A DNA stretch of 64,000 nucleotides, from positions 1,860,001 through 1,924,000 of the forward strand of contig NZ_AP025144.1 of assembly GCF_019977755.1 (NCBI RefSeq). Reading direction: 5' to 3'. A program made the translations under genes and the position numbers. The stretch is from Vibrio penaeicida (GTDB taxonomy: Bacteria; Pseudomonadota; Gammaproteobacteria; Enterobacterales; Vibrionaceae). Below are positions 1-9,468 of this stretch, piece by piece (position 1 is the stretch's first letter; every line of letters begins with the position of its first letter). The notes beneath the pieces are model-generated. The model did no database searches, was not told where the DNA came from, and was given only the letters and a program-made list of their open reading frames with translations.

Positions 1-39
1 AAGCTCTGTGAATCTAGAACAAGCCATACACGAAGTGCA

Positions 40-1563
40 TCATTCCTCTTCTTCATGGGTTTCCCATGCTTGTTTTTTTCGGTAAAGGGTCGATGGGCTC
101 AATTCGAGTAAGACCGCTGCATTTAACACATTACCATCACAGTATTCGATGGCATTTTGGATAACCTCACGCTCAATTTCAGCCATTGGTCGTATTTTCA
201 TATTGTCTTTTTCTATGGCTTGATGGGACGCAGAGCTTAGTGCTGCTGTCTCATGGTCATTCGGTTCGGGTTGCGAATGTGACGTGTGCGCTGTGGTTGG
301 GGTATAAATCGGATCTGGTGTAGCCGGCATAGGCTTATTCGCCATGGTTGCCGACATATTCATGCTTTGAGCTTTACCAAGACCTGACGGCGATGAATTC
401 AATGGTGGCGGGAGATGATCCACCGAAACTTGTACATCGTCGTTAAGAACCACAATATTGCGAATAATATTTTGCAGCTGCCTAACATTACCTGGCCAGT
501 CGTAATTACACAGCGTGAGTTCCGTATCTCGTTTAAAGCTGGTGAACTTTTTCTTGTCTTGTCTCGCGTACTTACGCAAAAAGAATTTTGCAATGTCGAT
601 GATGTCCGTGTCTCGATCTCTAAGGGGAGGAAGGTTGATTGGCACCACGTTTACTCGATAATACAAATCTTCCCTGAACCGACCCTCGTACACTTCTTTC
701 AGCGGATCACGGTTGGTCGCGCAAATGATGCGTACATCAACTTGGAGTTCTTTGGTTCCTCCAAGGGGAGTAAAACGGCCTGTTTGCAGAAATCGCAGCA
801 GCTTTTTCTGCATGTCCAATTCCATTTCGCAAAGCTCATCAAGAAATAACGTACCACCGCTTGCGAGGGAAGCAGCTCCTTTTCGATCTGTGGCTGCCCC
901 AGTAAATGCGCCTTTCATGTGCCCAAAAATTTCGCTTTCAACTAAATCTCGAGGTATGGCGCCACAATTTAGCGCGATAAATGGTTTGTCTTTCCGATTG
1001 CTCTGGTTGTGAATCGCCTCGGCACACACTTCCTTACCGGTTCCACTTTCTCCGCAAACGAACACACTAGCAGTGGTAGGGGCAACTGAATCAATGATTT
1101 TATACACGGCTTGCATGGGTAATGACGAGCCGATAAAACCTTGATAGCGCTTTCTATCAAGAGTGGATTGCAAATCTTCCACCAAATTTTCAAGCTTATT
1201 ACGCTTTAAATGATTTTTAATCGAGGCTTTTAGGCGATCAGCATTAATGGGTTTTTCCAAAAAATCATCAGCACCAATTCTCATCAAATCCACAGCAACA
1301 TTAACGGAACCATGAGCCGTGGCAATGATGACCGAGGTGGATATTTGGTTCTCACGTATCCACGCCAGCACATCTTGCCCCGTCATATCGGGTAACTTAA
1401 GATCCAAGATTACTAATTGAGGTGGGGTCTTCTCAATAAACTCTTTTGCTTCAGCACCTGTAGCGACGTGAAAGAAATCATAGGGCTCGCTCTTTACGTA
1501 TTGTTTGTAAAGGATAGCTAAAGAAGTTGAATCTTCGACTAAAAGAACGTTTGGTTGATTCAT
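40..1563 (-). CDS. sypG: SypG, sigma-54-dependent response regulator of syp polysaccharide genes
   Basis: Predicted to activate syp transcription with sigma-54 RNA polymerase when phosphorylated. The 507-residue protein has an N-terminal receiver domain (about 5-120, phospho-acceptor Asp54 in VILDLKLPD), an AAA+ domain (about 150-390) with Walker A GESGTGKE and an intact GAFTGA loop for sigma-54 contact, and a C-terminal Fis-type helix-turn-helix. A Ser/Pro/Thr/His-rich linker of about 70 residues separates AAA+ and DNA-binding parts. I start it at the ATG at 1563, which has GGGAGA upstream; an in-frame upstream codon would add 9 residues. It follows sypF in the same direction after a 181-bp gap. 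LuxO and VpsR are relatives, but the sypA-G gene order makes SypG the best name. Confidence 0.9.
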   Translation of the reverse strand: MNQPNVLLVEDSTSLAILYKQYVKSEPYDFFHVATGAEAKEFIEKTPPQLVILDLKLPDMTGQDVLAWIRENQISTSVIIATAHGSVNVAVDLMRIGADDFLEKPINADRLKASIKNHLKRNKLENLVEDLQSTLDRKRYQGFIGSSLPMQAVYKIIDSVAPTTASVFVCGESGTGKEVCAEAIHNQSNRKDKPFIALNCGAIPRDLVESEIFGHMKGAFTGAATDRKGAASLASGGTLFLDELCEMELDMQKKLLRFLQTGRFTPLGGTKELQVDVRIICATNRDPLKEVYEGRFREDLYYRVNVVPINLPPLRDRDTDIIDIAKFFLRKYARQDKKKFTSFKRDTELTLCNYDWPGNVRQLQNIIRNIVVLNDDVQVSVDHLPPPLNSSPSGLGKAQSMNMSATMANKPMPATPDPIYTPTTAHTSHSQPEPNDHETAALSSASHQAIEKDNMKIRPMAEIEREVIQNAIEYCDGNVLNAAVLLELSPSTLYRKKQAWETHEEEE

Positions 1564-1744
1564 AGTCTTACATCTCCCATGCGTGTACATGGTTCTAATT
1601 CCACGGACGTCGAATACTTAGAGTTAACTGATCCAAGTAAGCAATTGAACGTTGTTATATTTGTTTAATATTGAGTTAAGCAGACATTGCATGATTCTGC
1701 AAAGTTAATCCTATGCTTTTCAATAAGTTCGATAGCCCAATGCG

Positions 1745-4018
1745 CTATTCAAAGCCACGGGAATTCCTTTCGCGTAATGCTGCAAAAGAAAGCTCTGCAA
1801 CATCAGGTAATGCGGCAGCGCATTCTAATGCTTCTTCCATTTTATTTTGCACACACAACAATTCGATTTTTCGCGCGTGTTTTGAAAGTCTTAGATTTCC
1901 TAACGTAACTGAGCTGCTTCCAAGGGTATGGGATTCAAACTCCAACGCTTCCTGATCTTTAGAGTTTGCTGCATCCATAAGATTTGCTACTCGTTCTTTA
2001 GATTCTTGCAAATAGAACTCGATAAGCTCAGGTAATACACTTGCGTCGGTATCGTAGATTATCTGTTGAATGACAGACTCATCGACTAACGCGATGTTGT
2101 CATCTTCATGTTCAAATGCGGTAATCTGCTCGATATCTTGTTTTCTTTCTTGTGAGCCGTTTTCCATATTGCCCTCTGACATTTTTTTTCTTAAATGTAA
2201 GCTTAGACAAGATAATAAAGTTGAGCGATTAAAAGGTTTCGGAAGGTGGTCCGACATCCCAGATTCAATAAATCGCTCTCGATCCCCTGATAGGGCATGA
2301 GCCGTTAGGGCAATAATAGGAATGTTGGAATATTCCTCAGAGAGTGCGCGTATGTGCTTAGTGGCTGTCATGCCGTCCATCTCTGGCATAGATATGTCCA
2401 TCAAGATCAGATCGTAATGCGCTTGCTTTACAGCCTCTATCGCTTCACGTCCGTTATTTGCAATATCAGGTGTGATGCCAGCGTACTGCAACGTATTCTT
2501 TATCACCATTTGGTTGGCGCTGTTGTCTTCAACCACCAGTAAATGCGCACTGGAAAGGTCTGTGTCAACCTCAGGCTGTTGGTGATAGTGTTGCTCTACT
2601 TCGTTTTGATTGGATTGGTCAAACCACGCATTGAAGCGAAATTCGCTACCGATACCTTCTACGCTCTGAACTTCAATTTTCCCTTCCATCAAATGCAAGA
2701 GTCGTTGGGTTATCGCTAAACCAAGCCCTGACCCTTCATAGTGGCGGGCAAAGGTCTGATCGACCATGGTAAACTCGTCAAAAAGATGAGGTATGTGCTG
2801 GTCTGGAATGCCTATTCCGCTGTCTTTAACTGAGCATTTAAGTTCGATTCTTCCTTCATGCCGCTCTGAGTAAACCTGGACATCTACTCCACCATGCTCA
2901 GTAAATTTGACTGCGTTTCCAATCAAGTTAAGTAAAACTTGCTTAAATCGATATACATCGCCGTATACGAAGTCGGGGACATTTGGGCTAACCGATAACT
3001 CGAGATAGATTCCTTTTTCGTGAGCTTGAGGTTTAAAGAAATCCATCGATTGATGGAGGCTTTCGGTTAGGTTGAATGCAACAGGTTCAAGTAGAAGCGT
3101 GCTGGTTTCCATTTTAGAAAAATCGAGAATATCGTTGATAATGGAGAGCAAAAGCTGACCAGAATCGGAAGCTGTATGAACCAGTTCCTTTTGATCGTTT
3201 TGCAAAGGGGTTTGCTCCAATATTCCTAGTAAGCCTAAAACCCCGTTCATTGGTGTGCGAATTTCATGGCTCATTGAAGCAAGAAAGCGACTTTTTGCTT
3301 CACTTGCAGTTTCGGCTTGTTTACGTGCAACCTCTAGCTCTTTCTGTTTATCAGCCAGTTTTTGCGACATGGAGTTGAACGCTTTTGCTAAGTCGCCGAT
3401 TTCGTCTCCTTCGGCGATAGCCACTTGAACCCCCGGACCTTCTTGCGTCATTAAAAGGGCGGCTTGTTTTATTTTGTACAAATTACGAGTGAGATAGGAG
3501 CCCAAAATAAGGGAAAATAAAGTGACTAATGCGACTTCAATTGTCGCGATACTGAGTATCCACCGTTTGGCATTTGAAAGCATGCCATTAATGCCTTTTG
3601 TTGCGAACCCCATTTCGATATGACCATGGCGCATTGCCCCTGTGGTGATAGATGTGGCCCTATCAAAAACCCCATCTTTCGAAGAAGATAACCCTGTATC
3701 CATTGCAGCAAAATGCCCTAATAAGTTTTCTTCCCCTCCCTCAACAAGCAGACGACCTTGAGCGTTATATATCCGAACGTAGCAAAGGTCTTTTACTTCT
3801 AAGATGTCTTTGACCAAAACATTCAGTGTTTGTAAATCTGAGGAGATGACGGCTTCTTTTGTTGCACCTGCGAACATGGATAACATGGTGTCCGCACGCT
3901 GTAGCAGCTGTTGTTCATTGGAATCGGATAAGAATTTTACTGAACTTAAGACAAGTGTCATCAGCATCACAATTTCAATGCCAGCTATGCCTAAAATGGT
4001 TTTCAATCTAAGACTCAT
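1745..4018 (-). CDS. sypF: SypF, membrane hybrid sensor histidine kinase
   Basis: Phosphorelay kinase expected to feed SypG. The 757-residue protein has one N-terminal membrane segment (about 8-30), a short periplasmic sensor region, a second membrane segment (about 152-175), HAMP, a HisKA domain with SHEIRTPMNG, a HATPase with N, G1 (DSGIGIP) and G2 (GSGLGLA) boxes, a receiver domain with phospho-acceptor in LILMDISMPEMDG, and a C-terminal Hpt domain with ESHTLGSSS. Every relay residue is present, so the protein could carry out a full His-Asp-His relay. It begins 9 bp after the sypE stop behind GGAG, so it is co-transcribed. The family assignment rests on domain order and position between sypE and sypG. 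Confidence 0.88.
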   Translation of the reverse strand: MSLRLKTILGIAGIEIVMLMTLVLSSVKFLSDSNEQQLLQRADTMLSMFAGATKEAVISSDLQTLNVLVKDILEVKDLCYVRIYNAQGRLLVEGGEENLLGHFAAMDTGLSSSKDGVFDRATSITTGAMRHGHIEMGFATKGINGMLSNAKRWILSIATIEVALVTLFSLILGSYLTRNLYKIKQAALLMTQEGPGVQVAIAEGDEIGDLAKAFNSMSQKLADKQKELEVARKQAETASEAKSRFLASMSHEIRTPMNGVLGLLGILEQTPLQNDQKELVHTASDSGQLLLSIINDILDFSKMETSTLLLEPVAFNLTESLHQSMDFFKPQAHEKGIYLELSVSPNVPDFVYGDVYRFKQVLLNLIGNAVKFTEHGGVDVQVYSERHEGRIELKCSVKDSGIGIPDQHIPHLFDEFTMVDQTFARHYEGSGLGLAITQRLLHLMEGKIEVQSVEGIGSEFRFNAWFDQSNQNEVEQHYHQQPEVDTDLSSAHLLVVEDNSANQMVIKNTLQYAGITPDIANNGREAIEAVKQAHYDLILMDISMPEMDGMTATKHIRALSEEYSNIPIIALTAHALSGDRERFIESGMSDHLPKPFNRSTLLSCLSLHLRKKMSEGNMENGSQERKQDIEQITAFEHEDDNIALVDESVIQQIIYDTDASVLPELIEFYLQESKERVANLMDAANSKDQEALEFESHTLGSSSVTLGNLRLSKHARKIELLCVQNKMEEALECAAALPDVAELSFAALRERNSRGFE

Positions 4019-4027
4019 TTCTTTCTC

Positions 4028-5578
4028 CTACCAACACTTGGATTCGATAAGAATCAATAAGGTATCGTCTTTAGCTGGTGTTCCCGCTAGAACATCAAAA
4101 GCACGCATGACTTCATCAATGGCAACATCGATGGGTTTGTGTAACGTTTCTACGAGCGTTTTCTCTATTTCTATGGTCAGTTGTTCTCTTTCTGTGACGC
4201 TGTCACCAGATTCAAATAATCCATCCGTATATACAGCAATACGTTTTCCTTCGCCTAGTTGAACGCGAGTAGAAGAGTAGTTACTGTGAGGGAGCAATCC
4301 AGGTAGCATTCCTTGCACAGGTACACTTTCTATCCCTTTTTCTGTTATCAATAATGGACAGGGATGACCCGCCGATGCCATTTCTATTTGGTCGTTATCG
4401 AGTAATGAAAAAGCACAGCTGGTTAAGGTGATTTGTGAGAGAAGCTGATCTTCAAAAGCGCTGTTAGACAAATTGTTTAACGTATCTGATGGGCTAGCTG
4501 TTGTTGTGGAATGCAACAGGCCTCGTAAATAGCCAGCGTAAGCGTAAGCGAAGAATTTGGCACTTACATCGTGCCCCATAACGTCTGCAAGTACGTAAAG
4601 GTTTTCTTTATCAAACCGTTTGGAAAGTAAGAAATCACCACCTCCGCACCCCGTGGTTCTTTGCCGAATCTCAATGTTCCAGCCCGACTTAGGTTTGTTA
4701 ATTTTGGGGAGCAAACTGTTCGTGATTTTTTCATCGAGCCTGTGAGACAGTTGGTTGTACACCTGGTTTGATCTGGCTAACACTCGTTGAGCTGAAAACA
4801 GTAACGATTTTTTATCGACGGGTTTAATAAGGTAATCATCTATCCCTAAGTGATTGGCGTTCGCTTGGACATTTTCTTGTGATAGGGCGGTTAGAAAAAT
4901 GAATGGAATGCTTCGACCATCATGCGCCTCTTGGATCGCTTTTCGAAGTTCCATACCACCCATGTTTGGCATTTGAATATCTGAAATGATCAGATCAAAT
5001 TTGTTATTTTCGATAAGCTCAAGAGCCTGATCGCCGCTTCGCGCACACGTTATATCAAGATCTTTATTTAGGTAAGCGTCATACACTTTGAGCAGTAATG
5101 GGTCATCATCAACAATGAGTACTCGAGGTTTACTGATGGTTTTCACTATTTTCCAGCTCATCGTGAGCTTATTGACTCCGTCGACCGTTTCGTAGTGTAG
5201 GTCATCACAGTACGTTTGTATTAGTGCTATACCTCGCCCTTCTTCAGCATCACTAAACTCAGTGATGATGGATTTTTCGTCAGTTAATGTTGGGTTCCAG
5301 CTTTGCCCTGTGTCCAAGACTTTTAGAACGAGAACGTCAGATTGCTTTTCAATCGAGATATCAATGTCTTCAGTCATCGGTGAGGCATGCTGAATAAGAT
5401 TGGTTGCCCATTCTGAGAAACACAGCAAGATGTTGTTTTTCTGAACAGAGACTTTCATTGTGGTATCCAACGCTTTTGATAAGCACTGACGCAGCATTGT
5501 CACTGACTCTAAATTCGCTTTGCGGCGATGTGAAAATAATAGTGTGCTGTGATGATGACTCAATTGATCTTTGGTCAT
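4028..5578 (-). CDS. sypE: SypE, receiver-controlled kinase/phosphatase acting on SypA
   Basis: Bifunctional partner-switch regulator. In the Syp family the N-terminal RsbW-like kinase and C-terminal PP2C phosphatase set the phosphorylation state of the STAS protein SypA, and a central receiver chooses between them. Visible here: HATPase-like part (about 15-150) with N-box FSEWATNLIQH and an EGRGIALI G2-like motif; receiver (about 152-270) with LIISDIQMPNMGG; SpoIIE/PP2C part (about 300-515) with DVMGHDVSAKF, YTDGLFES and DDTLLI. The three-domain order is specific to SypE. The start ATG overlaps the sypD stop by 4 bp (ATGA), indicating translational coupling. 516 residues. Confidence 0.92.
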   Translation of the reverse strand: MTKDQLSHHHSTLLFSHRRKANLESVTMLRQCLSKALDTTMKVSVQKNNILLCFSEWATNLIQHASPMTEDIDISIEKQSDVLVLKVLDTGQSWNPTLTDEKSIITEFSDAEEGRGIALIQTYCDDLHYETVDGVNKLTMSWKIVKTISKPRVLIVDDDPLLLKVYDAYLNKDLDITCARSGDQALELIENNKFDLIISDIQMPNMGGMELRKAIQEAHDGRSIPFIFLTALSQENVQANANHLGIDDYLIKPVDKKSLLFSAQRVLARSNQVYNQLSHRLDEKITNSLLPKINKPKSGWNIEIRQRTTGCGGGDFLLSKRFDKENLYVLADVMGHDVSAKFFAYAYAGYLRGLLHSTTTASPSDTLNNLSNSAFEDQLLSQITLTSCAFSLLDNDQIEMASAGHPCPLLITEKGIESVPVQGMLPGLLPHSNYSSTRVQLGEGKRIAVYTDGLFESGDSVTEREQLTIEIEKTLVETLHKPIDVAIDEVMRAFDVLAGTPAKDDTLLILIESKCW

Positions 5579-6492
5579 ATGGTCACCTGAAGAAACCTTG
5601 CTCGTCGAATCGACATAGATAGCTTGGACACCAAAGATTTGGGAAGAAATGTGAAACGCTTAAGTTGACGGCAAAGTTCATCTGAAAGGCTAGGGTGATG
5701 TAAATCGTTGATTACTGTGCCAAGCAGATTGGCGTTGTTGTCGTTTAAGTGATGCATAGCTGACGACAACTCAGCGTGATTGGTTTTCCCTGCCATCAGC
5801 ATAAGAACGGTGCCATCGCAGCATCCAGCGATTGTTTCTGCTGGGATATTGTTGGCATTTAACTGCGAGATCGGGCTGGTGTCGATGATGACTCTATCGT
5901 AGTCCTTGAGCCAAAGTTCTATCTTTTGTTTGAGCATGTGAGGTTGTCGAAAGCCCATGATTTCAGCTTTTTCCGACGGTGCATTGACGCCAGTAATGAC
6001 TTCGTGAGTACCTTCAACGATTGCGAGGTGCTGGCAGCCCGTTAGCTCGGGCTCGTGTGTGTGTTGGTTACTGACTATCGCGTTTTTATCACTATTTGTA
6101 TCAAAATTTTCAAATGTTTCTTGGTTGTCAAAGGTGTCTCGGCTGTCAAAGCTCTTTGGGTTTTCAAAGGTCTCGATGTTTTCAATATCTTCTATATCCT
6201 CAAAAACGTCTACGTCATTAGCTGTATGTATATCATTCGTGAAATCAGGGCTGTCCGACGCGTCGGGAAGCATACTGGGTAACTCAATCGACATTAGGCT
6301 TGGGTGCTTTAAATTTAAGTCGACGAACAAAGTTCTATACCCAGCAAGCAGGTGTCGTTCGGTAAGAGCCAGCGCAATCGAACTGCTGCCTTCACCGCAA
6401 TTTGTCGAAGTAATACAAAAAGAGCGGCAGTGGTGTTTCTCTAGCTGAAGGAAAATTTGTTCAATTTCCATATTACAAGCAGGAATAGACAT
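5575..6492 (-). CDS. sypD: SypD, BY-kinase-like protein with degenerate P-loop
   Basis: By position, and by the general fold signature (ITST..GEG near residue 30, LFVDLNLKHPS at 55-65, RVIIDTSPIS at 200-209), this is the CpsD/Wzc-type P-loop component of Syp export. The Walker A, however, reads STNCGEGSSS: the essential P-loop lysine is replaced by Ser, and Walker A' has Asn where the second Asp is expected. Residues about 81-148 are an acidic insert rich in Asp, Glu and Phe with repeated ETFEN/DTFDN-like units. There is no C-terminal tyrosine cluster. ATPase or kinase activity is therefore doubtful, and a structural role is possible. 305 residues; start codon overlaps the sypC stop (TAATG) and the end overlaps sypE. 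Confidence 0.8.
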   Translation of the reverse strand: MSIPACNMEIEQIFLQLEKHHCRSFCITSTNCGEGSSSIALALTERHLLAGYRTLFVDLNLKHPSLMSIELPSMLPDASDSPDFTNDIHTANDVDVFEDIEDIENIETFENPKSFDSRDTFDNQETFENFDTNSDKNAIVSNQHTHEPELTGCQHLAIVEGTHEVITGVNAPSEKAEIMGFRQPHMLKQKIELWLKDYDRVIIDTSPISQLNANNIPAETIAGCCDGTVLMLMAGKTNHAELSSAMHHLNDNNANLLGTVINDLHHPSLSDELCRQLKRFTFLPKSLVSKLSMSIRRARFLQVTI

Positions 6493-8600
6493 TACAGTGC
6501 TCCTATCAATGCGACGGTAGCCAAGATACGAAACACATCATCCAAGCCCGTTCGGACTTTTTCTAACATGCTTTCATCCATTCTTGGGACATAAACGGTA
6601 TCTCCCGCTCTGAGTACTGGCAGGTTTCTAAAGTTGGCGGTACGGCTGAACTCAATAAGGTCAAATGTACGAGCTTGACCGCTACAGCAAGACATGTTCA
6701 CTACACTGATTTTTTCTAGGTATGCATTGCTATTGGGCCCTCCAGCTTCTGCCAAAAGATCCAAAATAGTCATGGTATCGTTGAATCGATACCTACCGGG
6801 GTTGTTGACGGCTCCTAATACGCGAATCGTGGATTCTTTGCTTTCATCTAACCAATTTTTGTCTTTCTCTGGCACGTAAATGGTGTCGCCAGGTTTTACC
6901 TTAGGAAGTAAAGACTCATCGCCAGTTTCGAAGTAAAGCGCCAAGTTAAGTTTGCTGACTCGAGCGTATTTCCCATTCCTGTGTGTTACACGAATATTAT
7001 GAATATCAGCACTTTGGGTTGGGCCATCAGCCGCCGCTAAAATGTCGAGAAAATGCATGTCTTCGGTAAATCGATATCTACCGGGTGCAGAAAGCTGACC
7101 AAACACATAGATGGAAACATCAGACGCTTGGCGAACCCATTGAGCTTTATTGTCGGAGGGATCTTGTGGCAAATCGTGGACACGAACTGTACTGCCTGCT
7201 CGAATTAACGGCAGATTGGCATCGCTTGATCCGTTCTTTATAAAACTATCCAAATCGAACACGGTCATTTCTGGGATACCTTCAGGCGTCGGAGTGACAA
7301 CCTCAATACGGCTTGTATCCGCTCTGCCAATCGGCCCTCCAACATGAGCCAACAAATCCATCAGGTTCATTTCGTCTGACCATTCAATTCGCCCAGGTCG
7401 TTTAACTTCTCCAATCACACGTACTGCTCGGCTAGGCGCGATTTTTAACCATGATTTCTCATTCATGTCGGTCTTTTCAGGAACAAAAATGGCGTCACCA
7501 GGGTCGATTTCTGGCGGCGTCATACGTTGTGTACCTTCGGTATAACCAGACAAATCAAAGTTGATGACTCGACCATTACTTTTAATGACTCGAATTTGGC
7601 GAGATTCAGCGAAACGAGTCGGACCGCCAGCGTTAGCCAAAATGTCCATGAAGGTCGCACCTTCTTTCCCTTCGAATGCACCCGGTTTGGCCACTTCACC
7701 CATGACATAAACGGTATTGGAACCGGATTTGATTTCGTCTTCTTGCTTAGGGACGAATATGGTTGCACCAGCCACAAGTTCAGGCAAAAGGTTGCTGTTA
7801 CCGGTATCTAGGTATTTCTTAAGGCTGAAAAGGGTGGGTTCGTTATGCGCAATAACGCGGATCTGGTCTACTGCCGCGTAGCGAGTCACGCCACCTGCAC
7901 GCATGAGCAGATCGACAAGCGTATTGTTTTTTTTGAAAGAAAAGGTACCGGGAGCGTTAACTTCCCCAAATACTTTAATGGCGTTTCGTCCGTCGGCGGC
8001 GTCACCGGCATCCGCCAATTTGGCTGGGTCGAATTCTTGTTCGATGTTGCCAACCATAGGAGAAGCAGGAATGAATAAGGTGTCTAGAGATTTCATATCA
8101 GGTAGTAGGTTCTTGTTACCTGTATCTAAAAACGCTTTGTAATTGAACGTTTGAACGTCATCTCCACGACGAAGTTGTATTTGGTCTAGCTGCGCACCAG
8201 AGCGTAATCCACCAGCCGCATGGAGTGCCAACTGAACACTGTCACCTTTTTGAAGGGTATATTCCCCTGGGCTTTCAACATAGCCTTGGATACTGATAAG
8301 CAACTGCTTTTTACTGATGAAAACTTTTAGGTTGGAAAGATCTTGAAGCACGGTTTTCAAACTGATCGTAATCGTTGCGATCATTTGATCTTCTGTTTTA
8401 CCTGCAACATGAATTGGACCCACTTCAGGAAGAATGAGCCTGCCACGTTTGTCGACTTGGAAATCCTTATTTAAGGTGGGTTCCCCCGGCAACATGACAC
8501 TGACTAAATCGCCAACATTCACCGTTTCTTGTTTGGCGTGCGTATTTAAAGGTATAAAACCCACCAGTAAGCAAAGTATGACACGATAGAATCTATTCAT
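6492..8600 (-). CDS. sypC: SypC, outer-membrane polysaccharide export protein with six SLBB repeats
   Basis: Wza-like exporter. It has an N-terminal signal peptide (about 1-22), a Poly_export domain (about 25-105, with the LVSVMLPGEP and GRLILPEVGPI signature) and then six SLBB-type repeats, each opening with a V.GEV..PG.-like motif and closing with GDT.(Y/F)VP. They begin near residues 107, 209, 295, 393, 493 and 592. A hydrophobic segment ends the protein (about 685-702). The large number of SLBB units explains the 702-residue length, well above the ~380 of E. coli Wza. Overlaps sypB by 8 bp and sypD by 1 bp, so it is in the same operon. Confidence 0.88.
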   Translation of the reverse strand: MNRFYRVILCLLVGFIPLNTHAKQETVNVGDLVSVMLPGEPTLNKDFQVDKRGRLILPEVGPIHVAGKTEDQMIATITISLKTVLQDLSNLKVFISKKQLLISIQGYVESPGEYTLQKGDSVQLALHAAGGLRSGAQLDQIQLRRGDDVQTFNYKAFLDTGNKNLLPDMKSLDTLFIPASPMVGNIEQEFDPAKLADAGDAADGRNAIKVFGEVNAPGTFSFKKNNTLVDLLMRAGGVTRYAAVDQIRVIAHNEPTLFSLKKYLDTGNSNLLPELVAGATIFVPKQEDEIKSGSNTVYVMGEVAKPGAFEGKEGATFMDILANAGGPTRFAESRQIRVIKSNGRVINFDLSGYTEGTQRMTPPEIDPGDAIFVPEKTDMNEKSWLKIAPSRAVRVIGEVKRPGRIEWSDEMNLMDLLAHVGGPIGRADTSRIEVVTPTPEGIPEMTVFDLDSFIKNGSSDANLPLIRAGSTVRVHDLPQDPSDNKAQWVRQASDVSIYVFGQLSAPGRYRFTEDMHFLDILAAADGPTQSADIHNIRVTHRNGKYARVSKLNLALYFETGDESLLPKVKPGDTIYVPEKDKNWLDESKESTIRVLGAVNNPGRYRFNDTMTILDLLAEAGGPNSNAYLEKISVVNMSCCSGQARTFDLIEFSRTANFRNLPVLRAGDTVYVPRMDESMLEKVRTGLDDVFRILATVALIGAL

Positions 8601-9405
8601 TGTTCATCTCCGCCGGCAGTATTTGTTCTGCTTGAAGCAATTCAATGGTGACGCGTCGATTTGTTAGCCGAACATGTGGCTCACTGCCTTCAAATAACGG
8701 ATCTGCTGTTCCCACCGAATCGACATGAATACGCTGTGGTTCTAAGCCAAAAATGCTCAAATATCTTTTCACCTGTTTAGCGCGTTCCATCGCCAAGTCG
8801 GTGTTGTAACTCTCTTTACCTACAGAATCAGCATGACCAGTAACGAGCAGTTTGAACTCAGGATTTTGTTTTAGCAGGTAAGAGGCTTCCGCAAGACGCC
8901 CGATATATTTAGGGCTCAGTTCATAGCTATTAAATGCGAACTGGTTGTCTGCATTGAGTAAGTCGTATAGGCGGGTAGCTAAATCCACCTCTTTTTTGCT
9001 TTTCTGATTGCTTCCTGGTGGCACACAATCTTCTTTCGAGAGGACATAATCCAACTGGTTTTCAAGTCTTCTGAGAAGCTTTCTTTGAATGATTAAATCG
9101 TTCGCTGCGTCGTACTCTAAACCACCCTCAAGCTCGCGTGCGATTCGTGCTTCATTATTTTTTGCGTGATAAACGGTCGCAGGGAAACACCATTCAGCTT
9201 GCTCCAGAATCAGCACATCTAAGTGCCTTGCCGCCAGTTCCCATTCAAATCTTAGCCCGTGTTCTGGACCTAGAGGCTCGTCAGGCATTACGGCTGAGAA
9301 GCTTGCTTGAGGATAATGCTCTGCAAGACCGCCATTGCCTTCAGGTGCAAAGCTGGTACAGCCCGAAATTGAAGCAAACAATGACAGTAAAAAGATGAAT
9401 CTCAT
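8593..9405 (-). CDS. sypB: SypB, OmpA-like lipoprotein
   Basis: Predicted outer-membrane lipoprotein anchoring the export machinery to peptidoglycan. The signal peptide ends in a lipobox (SISGC, Cys16). The C-terminal OmpA-like domain (about 150-265) contains LLVTGHADSVG and the downstream NxxLxxxRA-like motif (TDLAMERAKQVKRYL). The middle part is helical and charged. The start ATG has GGAGG upstream. It lies between sypA and sypC and overlaps sypC by 8 bp. 270 residues. Confidence 0.88.
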   Translation of the reverse strand: MRFIFLLSLFASISGCTSFAPEGNGGLAEHYPQASFSAVMPDEPLGPEHGLRFEWELAARHLDVLILEQAEWCFPATVYHAKNNEARIARELEGGLEYDAANDLIIQRKLLRRLENQLDYVLSKEDCVPPGSNQKSKKEVDLATRLYDLLNADNQFAFNSYELSPKYIGRLAEASYLLKQNPEFKLLVTGHADSVGKESYNTDLAMERAKQVKRYLSIFGLEPQRIHVDSVGTADPLFEGSEPHVRLTNRRVTIELLQAEQILPAEMNNE

Positions 9406-9468
9406 ACCAACCTCCGAACATTTCTAACGTGAAGCCAACGTTAAACAGTGCGACTTAAAATGGAGTAA

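Noticed and set aside
1..27. Possible start of sypH (minus strand, ATG at 27, open to the window edge)
   Set aside because: Only 9 codons are visible and there is no ribosome site; it cannot be supported from this window.
415..849. Plus-strand 144-codon ORF opposite sypG
   Set aside because: Antisense to the conserved AAA+ region of sypG, no start signal.
1687..1702. TTGCA-N6-TGCAA inverted repeat upstream of sypG, like a LuxO-type site
   Set aside because: Spacer is 6 rather than the 3 expected, and no sigma-54 promoter with correct spacing lies next to it.
6055..6448. Plus-strand ORFs of 75 and 129 codons opposite sypD
   Set aside because: They lie entirely within sypD and arise from its repetitive acidic segment; no ribosome site.
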